A stretch of 64,000 nucleotides of DNA from Microbacterium esteraromaticum (GTDB lineage: Bacteria; Actinomycetota; Actinomycetes; Actinomycetales; Microbacteriaceae). This document shows, piece by piece, positions 25,564 through 33,400 of the stretch; position 1 is the first letter of the stretch; the number at the start of each line of letters is the position of its first letter. The position numbers were made by a program, and so were the translations under genes. The notes under the pieces were generated by a model. It worked only from the letters and a program-made list of their open reading frames with translations, had not been told where the DNA came from and made no database searches. The stretch covers positions 1,240,001-1,304,000 of the forward strand of contig NZ_CP043732.1 of NCBI RefSeq assembly GCF_014084045.1. Reading direction: 5' to 3'.

Positions 25564-27984
25564 TCAGATGCTCACACGCACGACCTGCGTCGCACCCTGA
25601 GTGCCGGCGAGCCCCTCGAACTCCATGCGCAGGCGCTCACCTGTCGTCACGGCGCTGAGAGTATCGGGCTGCTCGAGGACGGCGTTCACGGCGCGCTCCC
25701 ATGTCAAGACGAGCCGACCGGTGGTGCGTGTCGGGTCGCTGACACAGATCGTCGCCTCCGTGCCGGAGACGCGGATCAGCACTGACGCGGGTCCGGAAGA
25801 GGAAAGGTCCTTGACCGTCGCCGACTGCCAGAAATTCGCCGCAGTGGTCTTCAACCGAGGAAGATGCACCGCCTGGACGGAGGCCGTGTTCGACAGGATC
25901 TGCACCGTTCCATGGATGCAGGCGGCGGCGCGACGAGTCTGCTCTGACGATGCACCGGGGAGCATTACATAGGAATATCCCTGATCGCCGGGGTTGACGC
26001 CGTGATCAATCGTCATCGTCACGTACGTCTCGGACACGGTCTGCGTATTGCTCGTCGATGAGTTGATGTCTCTCCAGCGACCGCTGCGCGTCTGTCGGGA
26101 AGCGTGCACGGTCTCGCCCGATGGGAAGACATAGCCGCCGTGGTCGCTCAGATGGGCCCACGTGGCAGTCACCGTCGCCGAGTCACCGGGTCGCGGGACC
26201 GATGTCACGCCGTCCAAGGTGAGGGTGTTGTCGCTCGATGCTCTGACACGACGGTTCTCGATCGTCGTGTGGATTGCTGCAGCATCCGAGGCGGTGATGC
26301 CTGCGCCGAGGCAGATCACCCTGTCGTCGAGGAAGATCCAGGACTTGCGGGCCTCCAGTGTGCTGGAGATCGCTTTCAAATATTGGCCGGCGATGCTCAG
26401 CGATCCGTCGCCTGCACCGCCGACCCAGGGGGTGTCCGGGGCCGTGCGGCCCCATGCGACGCCTTCGCCGTCGTTGAGCGGCTTCAGTGAGGTCGTGGTT
26501 CCCGTGTGGTGGTAGGGGTCGACGGTAGGCCAGAAGTTGCCCGTGTACTGATCCATGGTGTTCGGGGTGAGCCACTGGATCCAGCCATTGCTGGTGTTCC
26601 ATCCGCGCAGATTCTCCCCGTTTCCGTACTCGTAGTAGCAGGTGCGAGCCGACGCCATGGACAGCGCAGCCGCCCAGTCGACGCGCTTGTGCGCGACGCG
26701 GTCCATCTGCGCGAAGACCCTGCTCTCGGCCCTTTCGGGAGCAGGCGGCACGTCGGTGCCGCGAAGCAGTTCGTCGAGGTAGGCCAGTCGCACCGTGGTG
26801 GCGGCGGAGTAGCCCATGGCGGGTTCCACAGCGTTGCGCAACAGCCAGCCCTTGACCATCGACCGCCAGCGCTCAGCCGTGGCGCTCTCGACACCCTTCG
26901 CGATCAGCGCGATGGATGCGAGGTGCGAATGCGCGCGCACGAAGCCCGAGGTGGCCGGCCGAGCGATACTGCGGCCCGAGACGGAATCCATCATGAACCC
27001 GTTGTACAGAAGCGGGGCGACCGCCTTGTCGACCGCATCGAAGAACTTGGGCAGGTTCGGAGGTGCGATCTCCCACTCGGTTCCGTGTAGCAGCGCGAGC
27101 AATCGGCCGACGCCGTCTGACAGTACGGCGCCATAACTGCCGATGTACGGGACGGTGTCGTGCTGAATGAACGATCCATCCGCGTAGTAGCCGTCTCCGG
27201 TGGTCACGTGATCGAAGACCGGGCTGAGCGCGGCGCTGGCCAAGGAGAGCCGCGCGGAGTTCTCCGACAGGAGAGCGCTGATGGCGATCGCACGGCAGAG
27301 GTCGACCCGGTTGGCGCCAGTGCTCAGCCCCGTGTACGAGCTCACGACCGGGTCGGGCAGATAGAAGTCGATGCACGCGGCGTAGTGTGCTCGTCGTGCA
27401 CTGGAGAGGTGCTCGAACACGAGTGTCGCCGTGTCGCCGAGAGCCCGAGCCGCTCCGATCTGGAAGTCCCACCAATTACCGAAGCGAGGGTGCGCCGGGG
27501 AGTATGCATCGCTGGTGAGGTGGTCAAGGCCGGCGATGACCGCATCGAGCAGGGTCTGAGAGCCCGTGTGCCCCGTGCCCGGCTGTGCCCAGGCCTCAGC
27601 CATGGTCCACAGCCTCTGGAAAGAGCTGGTGATCTTGGCGGTGAACGCGATCGACTCGGCATCGCCGTCCGGCTCGGGGTCGAGGTAGCTGAGCGTCGGC
27701 CACAGCGAGCCACGCGCGGGCGCCATCGTGTTCATGAAGGACAGCGCCTGGGTGCCCAGGCTCAGGAGTTTCGCCTGGAAGGGCGCCGCGGTGGGGTCGA
27801 AGCCCACCCCGAGGTTCAGGTCACGCCACCGGATGCGCAACATGGCGAACGTGGCGTTCGCCGCGGAGTCCGTGACTGCTGAGGGGGGGACGGTCCACGC
27901 GGCGACGCTGCGGCTGTCGAGCAGCAGCGATGCCCCGATGGCGGCAGAGGTGCCGGCGAGGCCGAGGAACAGGCGGCGATCCAT
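25564..27984 (-). CDS. Secreted polysaccharide lyase family 8 (hyaluronate/chondroitin/xanthan lyase type)
   Basis: About 806 residues from ATG 27984; ATG 28005 or 28017 would extend the signal region. The start was chosen because the twin-arginine signal MDRRLFLG then sits at the N-terminus, with a GAAGG site upstream. The cleavage region is near SVAAW. Catalytic residues can be placed: Asn225 in GANRVDL, His275 and Tyr284 in QHDTVPYIGSY, Arg338 and Arg342 in GRSIAR. The aromatic patch is NWW at about 170. Spacings match PL8 enzymes, including xanthan lyase. The C-terminal half is the PL8 beta-sandwich. It cleaves acidic polysaccharide by beta-elimination outside the cell. The neighbouring deacetylase makes an acetylated polymer such as xanthan a fair guess. 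Confidence 0.9.
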   Translation of the reverse strand: MDRRLFLGLAGTSAAIGASLLLDSRSVAAWTVPPSAVTDSAANATFAMLRIRWRDLNLGVGFDPTAAPFQAKLLSLGTQALSFMNTMAPARGSLWPTLSYLDPEPDGDAESIAFTAKITSSFQRLWTMAEAWAQPGTGHTGSQTLLDAVIAGLDHLTSDAYSPAHPRFGNWWDFQIGAARALGDTATLVFEHLSSARRAHYAACIDFYLPDPVVSSYTGLSTGANRVDLCRAIAISALLSENSARLSLASAALSPVFDHVTTGDGYYADGSFIQHDTVPYIGSYGAVLSDGVGRLLALLHGTEWEIAPPNLPKFFDAVDKAVAPLLYNGFMMDSVSGRSIARPATSGFVRAHSHLASIALIAKGVESATAERWRSMVKGWLLRNAVEPAMGYSAATTVRLAYLDELLRGTDVPPAPERAESRVFAQMDRVAHKRVDWAAALSMASARTCYYEYGNGENLRGWNTSNGWIQWLTPNTMDQYTGNFWPTVDPYHHTGTTTSLKPLNDGEGVAWGRTAPDTPWVGGAGDGSLSIAGQYLKAISSTLEARKSWIFLDDRVICLGAGITASDAAAIHTTIENRRVRASSDNTLTLDGVTSVPRPGDSATVTATWAHLSDHGGYVFPSGETVHASRQTRSGRWRDINSSTSNTQTVSETYVTMTIDHGVNPGDQGYSYVMLPGASSEQTRRAAACIHGTVQILSNTASVQAVHLPRLKTTAANFWQSATVKDLSSSGPASVLIRVSGTEATICVSDPTRTTGRLVLTWERAVNAVLEQPDTLSAVTTGERLRMEFEGLAGTQGATQVVRVSI

Positions 27985-28046
27985 GGGGATGGCCTTCAGC
28001 TTCATTGATGAATCCATAGGGGCATGGTCGCGGCTCACCACCCCAA

Positions 28047-28074
28047 TTGTCAAGCGCTGTGCGCTTGTGATACT
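28047..28074 (+). promoter_or_regulatory. Promoter of the sugar-transport operon
   Basis: -35 TTGTCA (28047-28052) and -10 GATACT (28069-28074) with a 16-bp spacer. The spacer is almost exactly the operator palindrome. A minus-strand TTGACA (28053-28048) offers the -35 for the divergent lyase gene. Confidence 0.65.
28050..28068. promoter_or_regulatory. Operator TCAAGCG-N5-CGCTTGT (copy 2)
   Basis: Palindrome with one mismatch in the right arm, lying in the promoter spacer between the divergent lyase and permease genes. Its -10 follows immediately, as at copy 1. Confidence 0.8.
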
Positions 28075-28079
28075 GTCAC

Positions 28080-28098
28080 GACAGCGCTGAACGCTTGA
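28080..28098. promoter_or_regulatory. Operator half-conserved copy 3 (N3-AGCG-N5-CGCTTGA)
   Basis: The right arm CGCTTGA is perfect and the left arm keeps AGCG. Centre-to-centre distance from copy 2 is 30 bp, near three helical turns. It sits at the expected transcription start, just before AAGGAGG. Confidence 0.65.
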
Positions 28099-28111
28099 CC
28101 AAGGAGGTTCG

Positions 28112-29038
28112 ATGTCGCACAGCCGTCGCCCCGGACAGGGGCGGTTCATCCGCGACCGCGGACTGATCATGCTCGCGCTTCCCGGCGTCCTGCTCGTCCT
28201 TCTGTTCCACTACGTGCCATTGCTCGGCAACGTCATCGCGTTCAAGGACTATCAGCCGTTCCTCACCATCCCGGAGGCGCCTTGGGTGGGCCTCGACAAC
28301 TTCGCGGTGCTCTTCGCCGGCGACCCGTTCTTCGTGAACGCGCTGCTGAACACGCTTGTGATCGCCCTCGTGCAGTTGGTTCTCGTATTTCCCGTGCCGA
28401 TTGCTCTCGCGCTACTCCTGGACTCTTTGCTGAGTGAGCGGCTGAAGCGGCTCGTGCAGTCTGTGCTGTACCTGCCTCATTTCATCTCCTGGGTCATCGT
28501 CGTGGCGCTCTTCCAGCAGATCCTCGGCGATGCCGGGATGCTGAACACCTGGTTCGCTCAGAACGGGTTGCCGATCTGGCATGTGATCGGCAACCCGGAC
28601 GGGTTCATCGCACTGATCACTTCGCAGGTGATCTGGAAGGACGCCGGATGGGGCACCATCATCTTCCTCGCGGCGATCTCGCAGGTGGATGTACAGCTTT
28701 ACGAGGCCGTCGCGATCGATGGCGGCGGACGATGGCGTCAGCTCTGGCATGTCACACTGCCCGCGATCCGCGGTGTGATCATCCTGCTCCTCATCCTGCG
28801 ACTAGGGGATGTGCTCACCGTCGGATTCGAGCAGATCTATCTACAGCAGGAAGCCGTCGGCCTCCAAGCGTCCGAGGTGCTCGACACATACGTCTATAAC
28901 CGGGGAATCGCAGGCGGCGAATGGGGAGTCTCCGCGGCTGCCGGCCTGATCAAGGGACTGGTCGGGACCGCGCTGGTGCTCGGCGCCAACAAGCTTGCTC
29001 ACGTGTTCGGTGAGCGCGGCGTGTATTCGAAGGACTGA
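28112..29038 (+). CDS. Carbohydrate ABC transporter permease, LplB type
   Basis: A 308-residue protein with six helices, preceded by a strong AAGGAGG. PLLGNVIAFKDYQPF near the start and the EAA loop EAVAIDGGGRWRQLWHVTLPAIRGVIILLLIL are typical of LplB/YtcQ-partner permeases that import oligosaccharides from acidic polysaccharides. No ATPase is encoded nearby. These systems usually borrow a shared MsiK/MsmX-type ATPase encoded elsewhere. Confidence 0.92.
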   Translation: MSHSRRPGQGRFIRDRGLIMLALPGVLLVLLFHYVPLLGNVIAFKDYQPFLTIPEAPWVGLDNFAVLFAGDPFFVNALLNTLVIALVQLVLVFPVPIALALLLDSLLSERLKRLVQSVLYLPHFISWVIVVALFQQILGDAGMLNTWFAQNGLPIWHVIGNPDGFIALITSQVIWKDAGWGTIIFLAAISQVDVQLYEAVAIDGGGRWRQLWHVTLPAIRGVIILLLILRLGDVLTVGFEQIYLQQEAVGLQASEVLDTYVYNRGIAGGEWGVSAAAGLIKGLVGTALVLGANKLAHVFGERGVYSKD

Positions 29039-29041
29039 TCG

Positions 29042-29929
29042 ATGACGACAACGAGACAGAGACTCGGCGGAACTCACCCGCCGTCGTTAGCCATGCGCGC
29101 GTTGAAGGGCATTGTGCTGTTCGCCTGCTGCATGGTCATCGTGATCCCCTTCATTGCAGTCGTCTCCACTAGCCTGGCTGACGAGTCGCAGATCCGATCC
29201 GCTGGCGGGTACGTACTGTGGCCGACGGCACCGACGTTCGAGGCGTATCGTGCGGTGTTCAGCGGCGGTATCGTCACCCGTGCCACGATCGTGTCGATTG
29301 GAGTGACCGCCGTCGGAACCGGTTTGTCCCTCGTGGTCACGACCTGTCTCGCATACGCACTGTCCCGGCCCGGCACCTTCGCGCACAGGCCGATCCTGCT
29401 GCTCGTCCTGTTCACCATGCTGTTCTCGGCAGGGATGATCCCCAACTACCTCCTTATCAAGTCGTTGGGCCTCCTTGATTCATACTGGTCGCTCATCCTC
29501 CCAGGGCTGGTGACCGGATTCCAGGTCGTTCTGATGCGCGGCTTCTTCCTCGAGATCCCGCGGGAACTCGTCGATGCCGCTCGAATCGACGGAGCCGGCG
29601 AACTGCGAACACTCTGGTCTGTTGTGCTTCCCATGTCCAAGGCCCCCATCGCGGTCGTGGGCCTGTTCAACGCGGTGGCCTACTGGAACGCCTTCTTCAA
29701 CGCCGTGCTGTACATCAACTCGACCGAGAAGTGGCCGCTGCAGCTGGTGTTGCGGACATACGTCGTGGATAAGAACGAGATCCTGGCCACGATCGGCGAG
29801 GCGCCTCCTCCCCAGGAATCTCTGCAGATGGCGATCCTGGTGATCTCTCTCGTACCCATCTGCTTGATCTACCCGTTCCTGCAGAAGCACTTCGCCAAGG
29901 GCGTCATGATCGGCGCCGTGAAGGGATGA
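29042..29929 (+). CDS. Carbohydrate ABC transporter permease, LplC/YtcP type
   Basis: A 295-residue protein, 3 bp after the first permease. Six helices with the EAA loop ELVDAARIDGAGELRTLWSVVLPMSKAPIAVVGLFNAVAYWN and the YtcP-like end CLIYPFLQKHFAKGVMIGAVKG. It forms a heterodimer channel with the preceding protein. Confidence 0.92.
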   Translation: MTTTRQRLGGTHPPSLAMRALKGIVLFACCMVIVIPFIAVVSTSLADESQIRSAGGYVLWPTAPTFEAYRAVFSGGIVTRATIVSIGVTAVGTGLSLVVTTCLAYALSRPGTFAHRPILLLVLFTMLFSAGMIPNYLLIKSLGLLDSYWSLILPGLVTGFQVVLMRGFFLEIPRELVDAARIDGAGELRTLWSVVLPMSKAPIAVVGLFNAVAYWNAFFNAVLYINSTEKWPLQLVLRTYVVDKNEILATIGEAPPPQESLQMAILVISLVPICLIYPFLQKHFAKGVMIGAVKG

Positions 29930-30918
29930 CGACCAACATGACGACGACGGCGACGCCCATCTGGGGCCACCTGATGCACCTGAGCATGAACATGTGGGAG
30001 GACGTGCCCGGAGCAGGCGCGAATTCCTATCACCCGCAGCTGCTCTGCGAGGACGATGTCTGGGCTCGCATCACACAGCGACTGGCGGATGCCGGGGCGA
30101 ACATGGTCGTCATCGACCTCGGCGACGGGGTGCACTACCGCTCCCATCCGGAGATCGCGGTGGAGGGTGCCTGGTCGGTGGACCGGCTTCGCGATGAACT
30201 GGGTCGTCTGCGTGACCTCGGGCTGGAGCCGATCCCGAAGCTCAACTTCAGCACGACCCACGACGCCTGGCTGGGCACATACTCGCGCATGGTGTCAACC
30301 GAGACCTACTACAAGGTGTGCACCGAACTCATCGACGAAGTAGCAGAGATCTTCGCTCCGCGCTTCTTCCACATCGGGATGGATGAAGAGAATGCCGCCT
30401 CTCAAATCGGGTGGGAGCTCGCCGTCGCCAGGCAGGGTGAGCTCTGGTGGCACGACCTCGAACTACTCGTCGGCGCTGTCGAACGGCATGACGCCCGCGC
30501 ATGGATCTGGTCGGACTACGCGTGGGCTCACCCACGGGAGTTCTATGCCCGCATGTCGCGGGATGTACTCCAGAGCAACTGGTACTACCGGAACCTGTTT
30601 GACGGAGCCCCGAGGAGCAGCACACCGATTCGTCTCGGCGCGATCGAACAGTACCGCGCCTACGTCGACCTCGACCAGAACGGCTTCGACCAGATCCCCG
30701 CTGCCTCGAACTGGCTCTATGCGGACAATCTCACGCGCACCGTCGACTACGCTCTGCGGAACATCCGCCCTGAGCGTCTGCTCGGATTCATGCAGACGAC
30801 ATGGCGGCCGACAACCGCAAGATACGAGGCGCACATCGAGGAATCGATCCGCGATATTGCCCGTGCGATCGAGCACTTCGACGCGCCTCGGGAACTGGAG
30901 AACCATGATGGCGAATGA
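29926..30918 (+). CDS. TIM-barrel protein related to GH20 hexosaminidases
   Basis: A 330-residue protein, translationally coupled (ATGA) to the permease. It has barrel strands such as MVVIDLGDGVHY, LEPIPKLNFS and RFFHIGMDEENA. The HxGxDE motif with Asp153 and Glu154 matches the catalytic Asp-Glu pair of GH20. No signal peptide, so it would act on imported oligosaccharide. It is shorter than full GH20 enzymes and lacks their N-terminal domain, and the rest of the active site cannot be checked here. It could cleave a terminal sugar from the lyase product, or be a sugar-binding or isomerase relative. Confidence 0.65.
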   Translation: MTTNMTTTATPIWGHLMHLSMNMWEDVPGAGANSYHPQLLCEDDVWARITQRLADAGANMVVIDLGDGVHYRSHPEIAVEGAWSVDRLRDELGRLRDLGLEPIPKLNFSTTHDAWLGTYSRMVSTETYYKVCTELIDEVAEIFAPRFFHIGMDEENAASQIGWELAVARQGELWWHDLELLVGAVERHDARAWIWSDYAWAHPREFYARMSRDVLQSNWYYRNLFDGAPRSSTPIRLGAIEQYRAYVDLDQNGFDQIPAASNWLYADNLTRTVDYALRNIRPERLLGFMQTTWRPTTARYEAHIEESIRDIARAIEHFDAPRELENHDGE

Positions 30919-31687
30919 CGCGGACCGGGCCGATTCCCGTAACCAGGGGGTGGAGCGTGCGCTGGATGCCCTGGGGCTGCTCGTCAGAGCGGGAAAGCCC
31001 CTGACCGGGACGGAGATCGGCGAAGCGCTGGGAGTCCACCAGACGTCGGCATCACGCTTGATGAGGACACTGGTCGCCTCCGGCTATGCGCGAGCGGCGT
31101 CAGGCGGTGGCTTCGAGCCTGACCTGCGCGTGTTCGCGATGGGCGCGGATGCCATCGAGGCGTTCCCTTTGGTCTCGGAGCTGCGCGAGCCGATGAACGC
31201 GATCGCGCAGGAGCACCCCGATTGTGAGGTCACGCTGGCCACCGTCGTCAACGGGCGGCCGCTCTACTTCCTGCGATCCATTGCCGGCCAGCGCATCTCC
31301 TTCTCGACCAGGCGGTATCCGCTCCACCTGTCAACGGCGAGCCTGCGTGTCCTGTTGGAACTGCCCGAGCAGACGATGCTCGATGCGCTCCGAGCGTCCG
31401 GCGACGAGCTCGGGTGGGAACGCCCGACGACTGCCGTCCCGGCGACACCCGAGGGCGTTCTGGAGGCGGCAAAGCAGAACCTGCGCGGTGACGCACTGGT
31501 GATCAGTTCCTGGCTGGGCCCCAAGCACATCTCGGGTGCGATCTCGATCGACACCGACGAGGCCGCACCATTCGTGCTCGCGATCATCAGCGACCTCGAT
31601 CACACCAGCGAAAGCGAACTGCGACTGCACCTGGCCGAGGGGCGTCGTCGTCTTGAGAACCACCAACACACCAGAAGAAAGAGGTAA
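30905..31687 (+). CDS. IclR-family transcriptional regulator
   Basis: A 260-residue protein. ATG 30905 follows CTGGAG and overlaps the previous gene by 14 bases. The N-terminal winged helix (GVERALDALGLLVRAGKPLTGTEIGEALGVHQTSASRLMRTLVASGYA) and C-terminal effector domain (SWLGPKHISGAISIDTD, FVLAIISDL) are IclR hallmarks. It is the only regulator in the locus, so the TCAAGCG-N5-CGCTTGA sites are provisionally its operators. It lies inside the operon, which allows autoregulation. The effector is probably a lyase-derived sugar. Confidence 0.9.
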   Translation: MMANDADRADSRNQGVERALDALGLLVRAGKPLTGTEIGEALGVHQTSASRLMRTLVASGYARAASGGGFEPDLRVFAMGADAIEAFPLVSELREPMNAIAQEHPDCEVTLATVVNGRPLYFLRSIAGQRISFSTRRYPLHLSTASLRVLLELPEQTMLDALRASGDELGWERPTTAVPATPEGVLEAAKQNLRGDALVISSWLGPKHISGAISIDTDEAAPFVLAIISDLDHTSESELRLHLAEGRRRLENHQHTRRKR

Positions 31688-31690
31688 CTG

Positions 31691-33301
31691 ATGTCGACGC
31701 TGACACGACGGAACCTGCTGATCGGCGCCGGATTGGGTGCCGCCAGCATCGCCGCGGTGCTCACGGGGTGCGCGCCGCAGGGCGGACCGGCCGGAGCCGG
31801 TGCGGGCGGGAAAGCTGCTGCGTTGCCGACCTACCGTGCGTTCACGGGCGTGAAACCGGATCTCCCGGGGGCCGACGGCGTTCCGGAAGCTTTCTACCGC
31901 TATCCGTCGAATCCGGTGGCCGCGATCAGTGGCAAACCGGCCACGTCACCTGTCAGCTTCATGTGCGCTCTTGACAACCTGCCCCAGAAGCCTCCGGGGA
32001 ACACGTTCTGGGCCGGTCTCAACGACCGCCTCGGCGCTGACCTCGACATCAATGGTGTGCCCGGCGCGGACTATCAGGCACGGCTCAGCACAGCGATCGC
32101 AGGCGGGCAGTTGCCTGACCTGGTCCAGCTGAACCTCGATGTGCCGCAGTTGAATCAGCTTCTTCCGCGCCGGTTCGCGAACCTCAATGAGTACCTCGGT
32201 GGTGACGCCGTGCTCGAGTACCCCATGCTGGCGAACCTGCCGACTTCGGCGTGGAAGAACGTGATGATCAACGGGAGCATCTGGGGCGTTCCATATCCCT
32301 CGGTCCGCGCCAGCAGCCCGCTCTTCTACCGCTCCGACATCACCGACTCGCTCGGCGTCAAGCCTGATCTGCAGGACGCACAGAGTTTCCTCGACTTCTG
32401 CAAGGAGGTCACCGACAAGTCCGCATCGCGCTGGGCGATCGCCAGCTGGCCCACGATCACGGACTGGGTGATGGAGATGTTCGGTGCGCCGAACCAGTGG
32501 AAGGTCGACGACTCCGGTGCCTTCACACGCATGTGGGAGAGCGAGTCGTTCCTCCGAGGCGTCGAGTTCCTCGTTCGAATGCACGAGGCAGGCGTGTTCC
32601 ATCCCGACGCGTTCTCGGGTCAGTCGAACAACCTGCAGAACTTCAGCGCGGGGCACACGGTGATCAACTCGTCCGGATTCATGTGGTGGCCCAACTTCTA
32701 CAGGGATAACGCCAGCATCGCCGGGTTCCGGGTCGAACCGCTGCTGGCGCCCCGCCACGACGGCGGTGGTCTGGCGGCGAAGTGGCTGCTGAACGGCCTG
32801 TACACCTTCGCCGCGATCAACGCCGACGCGAAGCCCGATCGCATCAAGGAGCTTCTGCGGGTGCAGGACTACCTCGCCGCGCCCTTCGGAACGGCTGAGC
32901 ACCTCTACCGTACCTACGGGGCAGAAGGCACGCACTTCACCTGGGCTGACGGCGAGCCCGTGCTCACCGAGACCGGCGTCGCAGACGTCTCGGCAGTGCC
33001 CGTGCGATTCGCCTCAGGCTTCCCAACGGCCATCTACACGCCGGGGGCGCCGGAGATCACGAAGCAGAACTGGGAGCTGCAGAAGAAGGTCGTGGAGGGT
33101 GGCGTGGAGCTGCCCACAGTCGGTCTCATCTCCGATTCGCAGACCTCGCTGGGCACATCGCTCGATCGCGACGTGCGTGACGCGATCAGCGAAGTCGTGC
33201 AGGGTCGCCGGAAGATGGGCGACCTCGAAGCGGCGGTGAAGCGCTGGCGCTCCGGTGGCGGCGACAGGATCGCCGACGAGTACGCCGCGGCGAGGGCCTG
33301 A
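31691..33301 (+). CDS. Extracellular sugar-binding lipoprotein (LipO/LplA-like)
   Basis: A 536-residue protein, 3 bp after iclR. The signal has an RRNLLIGAG segment suggesting Tat export, and lipobox VLTGC with Cys27. The mature protein has features of family 1 solute-binding proteins for oligosaccharides (QARLSTAIAGGQLPDLVQLN, WGVPYP). At this length it belongs with the large LplA-type proteins that pair with LplB/LplC permeases. It is followed by a strong terminator. Confidence 0.9.
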   Translation: MSTLTRRNLLIGAGLGAASIAAVLTGCAPQGGPAGAGAGGKAAALPTYRAFTGVKPDLPGADGVPEAFYRYPSNPVAAISGKPATSPVSFMCALDNLPQKPPGNTFWAGLNDRLGADLDINGVPGADYQARLSTAIAGGQLPDLVQLNLDVPQLNQLLPRRFANLNEYLGGDAVLEYPMLANLPTSAWKNVMINGSIWGVPYPSVRASSPLFYRSDITDSLGVKPDLQDAQSFLDFCKEVTDKSASRWAIASWPTITDWVMEMFGAPNQWKVDDSGAFTRMWESESFLRGVEFLVRMHEAGVFHPDAFSGQSNNLQNFSAGHTVINSSGFMWWPNFYRDNASIAGFRVEPLLAPRHDGGGLAAKWLLNGLYTFAAINADAKPDRIKELLRVQDYLAAPFGTAEHLYRTYGAEGTHFTWADGEPVLTETGVADVSAVPVRFASGFPTAIYTPGAPEITKQNWELQKKVVEGGVELPTVGLISDSQTSLGTSLDRDVRDAISEVVQGRRKMGDLEAAVKRWRSGGGDRIADEYAAARA

Positions 33302-33313
33302 CCGGACCCACAA

Positions 33314-33348
33314 GATCGAGACGCCCGCCGGTCGCGGGCGTCTCGATC
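33314..33348 (+). terminator. Strong hairpin terminator after the sugar-binding protein
   Basis: Perfect 15-bp arms GATCGAGACGCCCGC/GCGGGCGTCTCGATC with a 5-base loop. There is no clear U-tract. It separates the transport operon from the FAD oxidoreductase gene. Confidence 0.85.
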
Positions 33349-33400
33349 ACGTTCTGCATGCGCTGAGTCACCGAACCATGCCCACAGGCGGAAAGAGACC

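Noticed and set aside
30383..30904. N-terminal extension of the IclR regulator
   Set aside because: It is an out-of-frame shadow of the GH20-like gene. ATG 30905 has a ribosome site and gives a normal IclR length.
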